Positions 12,862 to 22,899 of a stretch of DNA of 64,000 nt are shown here, in pieces (positions within the stretch are counted from its first letter, which is position 1; the number at the start of each line of letters is the position of its first letter). A program made the translations under genes and the position numbers. A model generated the notes under the pieces. It was not told the origin of the DNA. It was given only the letters and a program-made list of their open reading frames with translations, and searched no databases. The stretch is from Trichobilharzia szidati (lineage: Eukaryota > Platyhelminthes > Trematoda > Strigeidida > Schistosomatidae). The stretch spans positions 140,278,920 to 140,342,919 of the forward strand of contig OX235279.1 in the NCBI GenBank assembly GCA_944472155.2. Direction: 5' to 3'.

Positions 12862-13852
12862 AAGGATCAACACATGACCAATGCATCCACGTTCTGAACG
12901 AAGCCAGTATGTTCTTCACGAATCAATTTTTCAGGCATTTTATACAACCTGCGACTCAAGACAGTAACGGATATATTAGTTACAGCAGACTGATATCCAT
13001 ATGACTGTCACGTGCACTTCATAGACCCTTAGTAAAGATAGACATAAGTATGGCCCACCTCACTGACGTTGTACATAAAATCTTTCGAAACATTTTCCAG
13101 CTAGACTGCGTCGCATAACGGACAGCTGTAAACAGTGATTTACTCCGGCAATTAAACTTCTGGAGTAAATGGAAAGTGTAGTACTGGACACGGACAGGAT
13201 AATCATTTCCTACAACGTTATCTTAATTTCCATCTGCATCAATACAAATTTACTCAGCGTGACAGTGTTGGATCTCTTCTGCAACGGCAAGTCTTAACAA
13301 ATGTCTTTTAAACTAATATTTCAGGAATAATGGATATAATCACTTTCACTTACAGACAAATATTTTAACAAACTGATATTCATATAACTATCACGTGTAT
13401 TTTTGAGACGCTTGGTAAAGAGACACCACAGTAGCCACACCTATCTCACCCAGTACTGTCAAAGATGGTTAGACTCTAGTCTTCTACGTTGAATATCGTC
13501 ATATGGCCACGTTTATATTTCCTGGTATATCTTATTCACTGTCTTCGTTTTGCGGCCTGTCATCACATATATGAAGGTTTGAAAGTGGTTGATCTAAGCT
13601 AATCACCGGATGTCGAGATCCATTTATTGTAAATGGTTAACCATGATTCCATAACTTTGGCGCACTTTAGCTCCAGAATTCAAAATTGTAGAGAGCCGTA
13701 GGAATCTGTCCTGGCCATCAGCAACCATAGTAACTCAGATCCTTATACTGCTACTTGCATCCAATTTCAGTATTAAACTCGGTGTGTGATCCCTTAGGAC
13801 ACCCATCTGCTTCTCTTTGGGCTAGCGGGTCGTATCTCAGCCTCCACATATT

Positions 13853-14057
13853 CTTTTTTATTCCTTCACGTTCCCAGTGGAACACAGTGCTTCAAGCTAG
13901 AGACTTGAAGTTTATGTGGCAGTGATGTTTATTTTTACGCGATGGAGTTGCTAGCTCACGCCCAACATTCCCTCTTTACCAGTCTTATTACTGGCTTAGT
14001 GAGGTAAAGGAGTGAGTCGACCGGGATTCGAAACCTCGAGCATTCCACCGCTGTGCC
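13853..14057 (-). mobile_element. tRNA-headed SINE, type B (right arm)
   Basis: Mate of the SINE at 4963-5167 on the opposite strand, with A-box, B-box (GGGATTCGAAACC on the plus strand) and the RTE-like tail. Small differences from the left copy record divergence since the duplication. Confidence 0.8.
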
Positions 14058-14869
14058 ATACATAATCATGGAAAATAAACCAATAAATAACTATAATCGT
14101 TTATTTACAATCAATACTCTTCATTCCAGTATTCTTCAAATACTTTGGAATTTCCGTTCAAACAGACAACAACCACTTGCTATGACATGGCTTTTGATTG
14201 TCAACGTTTGGAAATTTGTTGTCCATATCGAACTGCAAATCAGTGAAATTCTCTTCAACAGCCGATCATATACACTTTCTGGTTTATTCAAAGCGTGTTT
14301 GAACCTCCAGTGAATATTCAGCTGTCAGGACTAATAAATGCCTGAAACCTACTTTAGTTAATAATCTGTAAACTGTAACCAGCTATTCTGATTTATTATT
14401 AGTGATATTATTCTTTTCTAAATAAATGGCTCCACTTCATTCATTCCACATTTTGATTATTTCATAATGAAATGTTCGCCTCAGTCCGGTTGTGTTCTGT
14501 TTAATTCGTACAGGTTTTGTCACCAGAAGAGATTCGGTTATGGACCTTTAAGATGACTAATTTCAGCAGTGGCACTAAAATTACTGTAGCGGTAGATGCT
14601 GACCTTCAATTCTCTGAATGTGGAATACTTGTAAAATGAAACAAGACCGCCGATTTGGCATTTCACTCAGAGATTAATTACTTTAACTTAAAAGATAAGG
14701 ACTTCTAACAGATATGTGACTCAGCCGAGCGTACCAAAATATGCCTCGGTGATATTTGTTCATAAAATTAAGCGATCGATCGCTACCGAGGAGAAGAGGT
14801 CTTCCAAGAACACGAAGATGTGGAACCTTGTAATTCCTAAGTGACTTTTGTTTTCATTGTAGTTTTGAG

Positions 14870-14997
14870 GAAATACAAAAAGTTTCTACCAGCAAGCCAA
14901 CGCTGATAGACAGGCGGCAGTGGACACTGTCATTGCATCCATTCAGCGGTGGTTCCACAACATTCGTGAGAGACTGAAAGCAAGGATAAGGAGATGA
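14870..14997 (+). CDS. Candidate duplicated terminal exon (right arm), unknown product
   Basis: Plus-strand mate of the left-arm candidate. After an AG at 14868-14869 the frame reads NTKSFYQQANADRQAAVDTV, then ASIQRWFHNIRERL with a basic tail, and stops at TGA 14995-14997. An in-frame TGA at 14866 means the reading requires splicing at the AG. The only amino-acid differences from the left arm are conservative. I do not recognise the product; upstream exons were not found. Confidence 0.3.
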
Positions 14998-16093
14998 CGA
15001 CGGTCCCCATTGGTGTGTTTCCATTTTTCATTTCACTTTTTTCAGACCACCGTTAATCGTGAAAAGGAGAATATGGAGTATGTAGAGAGTAGAAGACTGA
15101 ATACTTCATTTGATTCAAGTGGTTTTTAAATTGTTTGTAGTGTTCCATCACCGCAAATATATTTTGCATTAATAGTTAACATATGTTTTCTAAAATTCAG
15201 CTGCTTTCTAATATCATGATTCCTGGGGTTGACAGAAGGATGTTGTTTGTTGCGACAAGCTGTTGACATAATAGCTGTGTCATACGTGTTGCTACAGACT
15301 TAGCGTCCACTGCATGATGTAGGCGAATAGTTGCATCTTTGGGGCAGATTGGAGATAACTGTCCCACTTTCTGCAATGCGCCCGAAGATTTTGCCCCGAA
15401 ACTCCAGCAGTGCGCCTGAAGAAAATGCTGGCTGGGATCGTTATATGTACAAAGGGGTTGTTGTGAATACGACCCATTACTCGAGAATAGTCTCGCTTAT
15501 CATTTGTCTTCTACAACATGTTCCCCAATAAGCCTAGATAGTTGTCCCGTAATGCTTACCACCGACGCCTTTTTCCCCCTCTTTGGCTTTCGTTGCTCAC
15601 CACTGTGCACGGTCGTAGCGGAGACTTTTAGTCAGCTTGCTTTTCAGCATCAGAAATCTTGTGGCACTTACTGGTATTTGATTTTATATTGTCAACAGCC
15701 TTAACCACAGTTTCTAAAGCAGACGAGTTATTATGTTAAAGCTTCCTCTGGATGAGTCTTTTCATCATTCTTGGACACTCATTTGGCTATCACTCTTCTT
15801 AACAAAGACTAAGTGTTTTCATCAAGTTGAAGGCGTGGAGGCTTCATAGCTACCTGTTTCTATTTCCGTTCATTTGTAGACATCTATGTAGGTGAACTAG
15901 TGCTTGATCAGACTCTGGACAAGGGTTTCAGAAGGCGTGGCAGTCTTCTACTCTTCCTCTCCATCGAGTGCTTATAGCTGCGCGATCTGTTTCAGTCCAT
16001 CGTTGATTTGATTGTGGAGCTCGCCAGGTTAAGCAGTTTGTCAGCGCATGTCATTTTTCTCATGGATCCTTAGAAACAGACAAACTATACACC

Positions 16094-16344
16094 ACTGTTC
16101 ACTTGAGTTCATCCAATTTTCCATTTTGCCACTCTAAACCTAGTGGATGAATCTTTTGACATTCTTAAGGTGAATTTTATAGATTCAATATGTTGGGCAG
16201 GTGGGTCCAAGTGAATAACCAAACTTGGTGCTTGAATATGCGTCTCCGAAACACAACATAAATGCGTAGAGTAAGAATACGGAGTCCTAGCTAGTGAAGC
16301 CTGTTGTCTGATTTGAAAGAGAGTCCTGATGTCGAATGCTTTAA
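16094..16344 (-). pseudogene. SR2-like LINE endonuclease fragment (right arm)
   Basis: Minus-strand mate of 2675-2925 (CCVSETHIQAPS motif). It directly adjoins the plus-strand RTE reverse transcriptase piece that starts near 16345. Confidence 0.6.
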
Positions 16345-17605
16345 TAGGAAATAAGCAGTGTGTTGTCAAATTGCATAGAATGGCAGTCAAGCCTCTCTCT
16401 ACCTCAACTTCATCGACTTTGGAAGCGCCTTCGACAGCATTGAGACTGCGAAGTAATTTGGAAATTAGTTCAACACTATGGCGTGCAATGCCCAAATCTT
16501 TATCAAACTCACTCAACAGCTGGCTGGCTATATGACAATGCGAGGTGTCAGGTGATCCACAACGGAAAACTCAGCGAAGCTTTCGAAGTGAACACAGGAG
16601 TAATACAGGGCTGCTCACCACTATCACCGATGTTATTCCTAATTGTAGTGGACTGGATTATGTGTCAGACTGTGCGTTGGGAGTGAGGAGACAGGAATAC
16701 GCTGCCATGATCGATAATAAGACTCGAGATCTGGATTTCGTGAGTGGATGATATATGTCTAATGTCACACATACTCGAAGACTTGCTGGCAGGCGAAAAC
16801 CAACAAACTGGCTGGCTGAAGAAGCAGCCAGTGAGGACAGGACTCCAGGTGAATGTAGAGAAGACGGAGGTGATGAAGATTACCGACCAACCAACAGTGA
16901 CACTAATCAGCTCCAGTCACCATCTAAGGGAGGGATTTGACAGAGGTTACCTCCTTCACTTGTCTAGGCAGTCAGCATCGTTTCAACCACAGCCAGTCAG
17001 AATGGGAAAGGCAGGATACGCCTTCATCAATCTGAAACCAGTTTGGAATTGTTCTGCACCCAGCATAAAGAACAAGACTCGGATATTCAACACGAATGTG
17101 AAATCAGTCAGTTCTTCCATACGGTTCACAAACTTGCACTGCGTGTCACGAAAAGGATCTCCAACAAGTTACGGGATCTTATCAACAGCTACCTTCGCTG
17201 GCTGGCTTCATACTGAAGATCAAATGGCCAGCCGGCCAGAAAGAATTAGCAACAAGAAACTCTGGCTGAGAACAAACCAACCAAGAGCCGACTGCTCAAC
17301 AAATATGTAGGAGAAAATGGAGATGGATTGATCGGGTATACATTGTTGAGACCCTCGAATGACATCGCGTGCAATGCAGGCCATCGTTTGAGTGGAATCC
17401 GAATGGGAAGCGACGAGTGGGTCGTCGGTGCGAGGGTGATATGGAGGAGATCTTGTGGTGAGGAGGTGTAGAATAGAGATGATTGTCAGTCATGGATGTA
17501 GCTGAAGAGGACAGTAGAGAACAGAACAAAGTGGATATGTGTTGCTGAAGCCGTGTATTCCATTCGGAACCCAGGGAGTAGTTATAATAGCATAATAATA
17601 CAGTG
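16345..17605 (+). pseudogene. RTE LINE reverse transcriptase and 3' end
   Basis: This runs from the palm region (YLNFIDF..AFDS) through GVIQGC and the thumb (INLKPVWNCSAPSIKNKTRIFN) to the C-terminal zone with PTRRFPFG/GRRCEGD-like blocks. It finishes with TGAAGCCGTGTATTCC and a short ATAATA tail. The part up to 17341 belongs to the palindrome; 17342-17605 is unique and completes the element. Several frameshifts make it a pseudogene. The 5' half is absent here, replaced by an SR2-like fragment in the opposite direction. Confidence 0.8.
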
Positions 17606-17985
17606 GAGTTTAAGAAACCAATAGTAGTGTTTCTCGCTTTCACTGCTATGAATGATATTAGAGTTTAGAGGAGTTGGAGAAACGACCTACGGAGTTATGT
17701 CAAAAGTGATGAGAGAAGAAGAAAACAAATTTGGTACATACCTGTTGAAGGCTAATAATAGTGACGGGAATGCACTAGTATGAAAGTGATGAAGAGGGGG
17801 TGGGTGAGGAATGACAAAGGTTTGTATGCCAATGAAAGTGTTTGCGGTTGATACTTCCTGGCTGCCCAAAGTATGGAAGGTGATTTCTTCTTGAACTACC
17901 TGAAACAGATGTTGCCCCATGGGACAACTACTTGAGGCCAGTCACATGTGGCCTGTTTCGATTGGTATTTGCAGTTTTATCCATA
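17606..17985. other. Gap without recognised gene
   Basis: Between one RTE 3' end and the next decayed RTE copy. No protein-like frame or repeat recognised. Confidence 0.4.
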
Positions 17986-19480
17986 TTAAGATCTCACCAC
18001 CGGATATTGAAACAGATAAGGCTGAAGGTTAGAGAGACCTAACAACTCTCTACGAAATAAGCAAGTCTGTAGCCGCAAGAGATCAAAGCAGATGAGGCTA
18101 GTGAAAGATAGTAATGGAAACTCACCTACCAAAGAAGCGTAGCTGAGCAATTGCTGGACTAGAACAGAAACTAGAACAGAAACGCCACCAGGAGAAACAC
18201 AAATGCCACTGACCAGAAATCCTCCGAGGGATTCAGAAGTCTCTAATTCCATAAAGTTACTGAAAGCTGGGAAAGCAGTCAGACCACCTGGAATTCCCCC
18301 AGAAGGAATTAAAACAGACCCATAGACGTCAGCTGACATGCTCAAGCCACTACTTCAGAAGACGTGGAAGGAAAGCTCAGGTACCCACTAACTAGAAGGG
18401 AGGTTACTTTGTCAGACTCCGATTTAAGTCTATGCACGAACTACCAAGGGACGATGCTGCTATCCACTTAAAGCAAAGTATTAGTCTGTGCGTCGGTGGC
18501 ACAGTGGTTAGGACTTTCGCCGACCATGCACATGGTCCGGGGTTTGATCCCCTGCCGACACACACCCGATATCTATGGTCGGCCTGCTAAATTTGGGCTA
18601 CCGATATCCATGCTGAAAATTCCATACTTGTACTGAAAATACAGAGTGCCATCAAGCTCTAATAATAAATAAAAAATAATAAAAATAATCATTCAGTAAA
18701 GACTGAAAGAAGCTCTGAATGGGAGATATGTATTTTGCTGGTGATTTATGTATTATGTTGCGCAAACTAGAAGGTCTACAAGTTATCTGAAGAGATAGCA
18801 AATACAGGCCCTCAGGAGAGCGCAGGGAAGACAGAGGTGATAAAGATACCCGACCACTAGAAACAAACGTCACTCACCAACATTGGGAGAATTCTAAGTA
18901 AAGTCATCTCTATCGTTTACCCGGATGGTATCGTTTCAACTACAAGAATGTCAAAAACTGTGTCGGATAGAGTGAGAAAGACAGGCGTTCAATACTCTGA
19001 AATCAGCGTTGAGATCTACGGCAGTTATGACAAGGAACACTATTCAAATTTATAATGCTAACGTGAAGTCACTGCTTCCATGTGGTTCAAAACAAATGTC
19101 ACCGGAAACATTTCCAACAGTCTGCTGCAGACTATCACCAACACCTGTTTTCATTCGAAACTAAAATTCAGGTGGCCGGCCAACCAGATAGGATCAGCAA
19201 CGAGGAAGTTGGGCAGACAGCGAACCAGTAAGCAAGAACGTATTGTTCAATAAACATTCAGAGGGAAATGGAGCTGAATTGGACAAACGCAAAGGAGACT
19301 GTTGAGTGACATCACATGCCTAGCCTTCTAGTGGAACCTGCGTGTGAATCGAAGCAGTGGGAATTCCAGGGTTACATGGGACAGGTCATGTGAGGAGGGA
19401 ATGAAAGCTTGCGTGCAGTAGTGGAAATAGCTGCAATGTGATGTCACAGAGCCGAGTGGAATGGATATTCATACCATCAA
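17986..19480 (+). pseudogene. Decayed RTE LINE copy interrupted by a SINE
   Basis: Linker and reverse transcriptase sequence related to 28.4-30.1 kb: a block like GNSPTK, then KLLKAGKAVRPPGIPPEGIK (intact form KMLKAGKAAGPDGIPAEALK). It continues to the start of the palm, where a SINE follows. It resumes near the EKTEVMKIP region and runs to the C-terminal CEEG...W tail. About 450 bp of palm, including the expected FADD box, is missing around the SINE. Many stops; dead copy. Confidence 0.7.
18488..18689 (+). mobile_element. tRNA-headed SINE, type A
   Basis: Starts GTGCGTCGGTGGCACAGTGG with the A-box in TGGCACAGTGGTTAGG and the B-box GGTTTGATCCC about 35 bp on, the spacing of a Pol III promoter. 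The head matches the type B SINEs, but the body (GGCCTGCTAAATTTGGGCTA, then TGCTGAAAATTCCATAC) is different and ends in an AATAAT-type tail. It sits inside the decayed RTE copy at 17986-19480. Confidence 0.85.
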
Positions 19481-19503
19481 ATGTTGGATTTCTGTGGATA
19501 GTA

Positions 19504-19949
19504 TTGTAGCGGCAGATGGGAGGGGAGTGAGTCATAACGGGGGTAATTCCCCAGAATTATTAGCCACAGAATTCATCCCTGAACATTGGATGCTGACCCT
19601 CACTGTTTTAGTCCATTTGTTTAGCTGAAGGCTTCCGGTCAAGCATCCACACCATTTGGGAAGCCGTCGTGTTATGTTCGTTCGTGCATTATTCCTAGCT
19701 AGTTAGGCAATCATCTCGCACTCCGATTTCGTCCCAAAATATAACTCGTAATTTGGACGGTCAATTCCAGTGTTTTACTTTGCCTTTAATCTACGCGGAA
19801 CGAATACTATAGAAGTTGTGTGTATTAGATCTTGCGTTAGCACTAATTGTACTGTCAGTGAACGTCAATACCCTCAGCCCCTAAGGTATTAAATAAAGCT
19901 GTAGGGGGATTAGACCGTTTGTTATTATCTCCTAGTAGATGCCTGTACA
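19504..19949. mobile_element. Possible solo LTR
   Basis: A block of distinct composition begins TGTAGCGGCAG and ends GCCTGTACA, with AATAAA and a G-run near the 3' side. These could be the termini and poly(A) signal of a retrovirus-like LTR. No clear target duplication flanks it and no internal gag/pol is present, so this is tentative. Confidence 0.25.
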
Positions 19950-20985
19950 GTGATTATTTTTAACTTATGATTTATGTGACAGATCAATATAGAAACTTTG
20001 AAAAAGGTTTGGCAATTCTACGTGCTGCACTTAAAATATACAGAGACATAGTCAACAAATCAGGGAGAAAAACGAAGTGAATTTGTTTTATGAGATGCAT
20101 TCGGTTAATAATAATGCATAATAATAATAATCACTGTATTCCAAACAGTAATTTTCGTACTGAATGGAATCTTCAGCATTGTACATATTACAACAGTTTA
20201 TCTGCATATACGAATAAATACATATTACTGAAATAGTAAAGATAATAAAACCTGAGAAACTACAGTTAATAAGATAATGAAAAGATGATTTCTAGGCGAA
20301 CAATTGTTTGCGATAACTTCGTCTTCAGGCTGTGCAATTGTGTATCCATGAGCTCGTAGACCATTAAGCCACTGGGACCTGTTGCAATGGCCCATGAATA
20401 TACTTTTTTTAAATAATAATTCTACAAATAAATCGCTGTTCATTTACAGATTATGAAGTAGATTTACTGGCTGTTTTCTGACATTTGCCAATTCACACAA
20501 CACCTGTACTAAATACGGCATTACTGAATTTAAAGATTTAGGCGTACGAGCATAAATTCAGGGGAAATTCATGCTACCTTTTCCTTAAGAGATATATAGA
20601 GAAAGTTGTGAATAAACAGAGTGTTCTGTAACTGACAAGGTAACTTCAGCCTATTGCTTGCAAGACCTAAAATGCCTACCACCAACAGTGTGAGTTAGTT
20701 GCATCAAAGGCACACCAATAACCCTACTTGCAACCTTCAACTCCCTACATAATTTGACACAATCGTTTTTGAATGGGTAGCGTGCTCCGACTGGTAAACT
20801 GTAAGAGAAGACGTTCAGTTATACCAGGAAGTCTCATCTTCATTAGGTAGTCGGTCAAACGAAAGGTTTTCAGAAATTAACATGACATGAGACAACCAAC
20901 TGAGAATAAAAGAGGAAAATTGAGTGAAGGGTAATTAAAGTAACCGATAGTTTTTGTGATGAGGAGTAGAGTTAACTGTATGTTT
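19950..20985. other. Gap without recognised gene
   Basis: AT-rich. At 20290-20340 the minus strand holds CTGAAGACGAAGTTATCG followed by a short inverted repeat (CAAACAATTGTTCGC), perhaps the end of another Penelope-type repeat. No coding exon recognised. Confidence 0.35.
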
Positions 20986-20989
20986 TGAA

Positions 20990-21250
20990 CAATTTGACGA
21001 GACATCTCCATCCATTAGCGACTTGACGACCTCAACCAGAAAACCTACACTTCCCCATACAGTCATAATAATTGAATTTTGTAAACTAATATTATGCATT
21101 GATTATTACATCCTTGGTTTCTTTTAACTGTTTTTCTGTATTGTCTTAAATCGCTCTTCCACAAAGGTGTACTCAATAAATTCTGTAACCAACGTAGTCG
21201 GTGAAGATTCATAACCCCACCTGCTAATTTATGTTCTTTGTGTAACACTC
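20990..21250 (-). pseudogene. SR2-like LINE C-terminal scrap
   Basis: On the minus strand the frame reads GGVMNLHRLRWLQNLL, resembling the VVNLHRLRWLGHVLRM block of SR2-type LINEs. It is followed in another frame by CRFSG..RQVANGW, like CRLPGWG.RD..NQW. Too short and broken to encode anything. Confidence 0.45.
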
Positions 21251-21449
21251 AACATTTAGTCTTAACATTACTCGATGTTACTATCAAGATAGTTTTAATC
21301 ATAAACCTATGATCACCTCGTGTTTGCCATTTTCAACAGATATGTTTTACATCCGAAGAGTAGAAAAGAACGAAATATTCTACCGTATGTTCAAAGACTG
21401 ATCGGTGAACGAATTATTGCAGATGTAAGAGATTAGATAAGTTGGCAAA

Positions 21450-22890
21450 TAGCCTATGTTTTTAAATTCCGTGTTAGTTTGTTTATTAGACGTATCACAC
21501 AGTGATGGAACAGTACTATTTACTGGATGTCGTTTAGAACAAAATTTATTCCTCATAATCATGTCATCAATTATAATCACACGAGTTCGAAACTTGAGTT
21601 TTATAGTTTTCTTTGTTCTCTTCTATTTGTCGTCGTTGGGGTAGTAGAATTTTCCAGATATCTGGGACAGGTGTTGAATCATTCCTATGACAGGTATTTG
21701 CTGTTGATTCGATAAACAAAGCTTCTGTTATCAATCTCTCCCTCCACCCTGTGACATTAGATTTTAAAACTGTCATCTTATCCCATCCATCCTATTGTAT
21801 GGTTGTGTGTAATTGCATGTAATGCTACCTAAGGTTGAACTATTCTCCAGATTTCTTATCTTATTCGGGTCAACTAATCTAGATTTTGCTAGGTTTTTAT
21901 GCTCAGCTAGTCTGACTGCACCTGTTCTGCTACTTTCACCTATGTATTTGACCTGACAATCATTGCAGGGTATTAAATAAATTAAATCGTTTTGTTTAAT
22001 TAACTCCACAGGCAGGATCCTTTAACCGACAACGCTTGTTTCTAATTGAGTTTGTGAGTTTGAATGTCACTTTTATTCCTGCCAGCATTGTTAGGAATTC
22101 TGCGTAAGGTTTCCGAGGTTCCTTCCTTGTATGGAATTACTACTGATGATTTAGATTCTTTATTGTGAGTGTTGTCTTGTGCATGTTTGACATGCATGTC
22201 GTCATTATTATTATCACTACTCTCATTATTTATTTTATTTTTACATTTCCCTACATACTTTCTGACTAATTTATCAGGGTAATTATTAAGTTTCAAAGCT
22301 TCTCCAATATGCCTCACTTCTTGTCTTAGATTTTCCTTGGTACTCCTTAGCTTTTGTGCTCTATTATTTAAACATTTCACCAATCTTATTTTCACTAACA
22401 TAGGATGGGATGATCGGAAGTCCAAATATCTGTTTTAATGTGTGGGTTTCCTATAAACACTAGTGTTTAACTTCACATCTTCTTTCCTTTTTACACTACA
22501 ATCTAACATTGGAAGTTCCCCTTCCTGACTTTCCAACTCATAAGTGAATTGAATTGCATCCACCTTCGAGCCAATGTGTTCGAAAAATCTGTCTATATCC
22601 TGTGTTCTAAGTACAGTGAATGTGTCATCTACATACCTCCACCATACTTTTGGAGTGGGGCTGAACATTTCAATCGCTATGTTTTCCCACCTATCCATGA
22701 ATATATCTGCCACAACCGGGGATATTGGTGACCCCATGGCAACTCCCTCAGTTTGTTTCTATATTTTCCCTTGGAATTTAAATACTGTGGAAGTAAGGTA
22801 TGTATAGCTGCACTTCTAGCATTATGCCTATGTTTTGAAATTTTATCATGAAATATTCTCAAACAGACGAAGTAATACAAACTCGTCCGG
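21450..22890 (-). pseudogene. Penelope-like element, family A (minus copy)
   Basis: Reading the minus strand: reverse transcriptase with EGVAMGSPISPVVADIFM and the catalytic RYVDDTF intact, then the FLDCSV..YRKPTH block, a linker (KIRLVKCLNNRA), and a GIY-YIG nuclease remnant (YLIPCNDCQVKYIGESSRTG, then RLAEHK). Penelope-like elements pair an RT related to telomerase with such a nuclease. A TAG and frameshifts upstream of the GSPISP motif and around 22.0-22.4 kb break the single long frame expected. The N-terminal part is missing. Beyond the coding end lies the repeated hammerhead-like block at 21522-21570. Confidence 0.85.
21522..21570 (-). ncRNA. Hammerhead-like motif of a Penelope terminal repeat
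   Basis: Minus strand reads GACATGATTATGAGGAATAA, then a loop, then TTGTTCTAAACGACATCC. It matches the motif at 55571 but with a worn stem and CTAAAC in place of CGAAAC. It sits just past the coding end of the Penelope copy, the expected place of its terminal repeat. Confidence 0.4.
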
Positions 22891-22899
22891 CATCATTAC

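Larger units (their letters stand above)
9927..17341 (-). repeat. Right arm of the 7.4-kb inverted repeat
   Basis: Reverse complement of 1678-9092. The inner boundary is where AGGTAG.GAACGAAATGAG ends its match, and the outer boundary is at GGTATAC (17335-17341). Beyond it the RTE element continues normally to its 3' end. That suggests the right side is the parental arrangement and the left arm the copied one; this is inference. Confidence 0.95.

Noticed and set aside
17986..18345. 119-codon minus-strand open frame rich in Leu and Ser
   Set aside because: Antisense of the decayed RTE linker/RT region on the plus strand.
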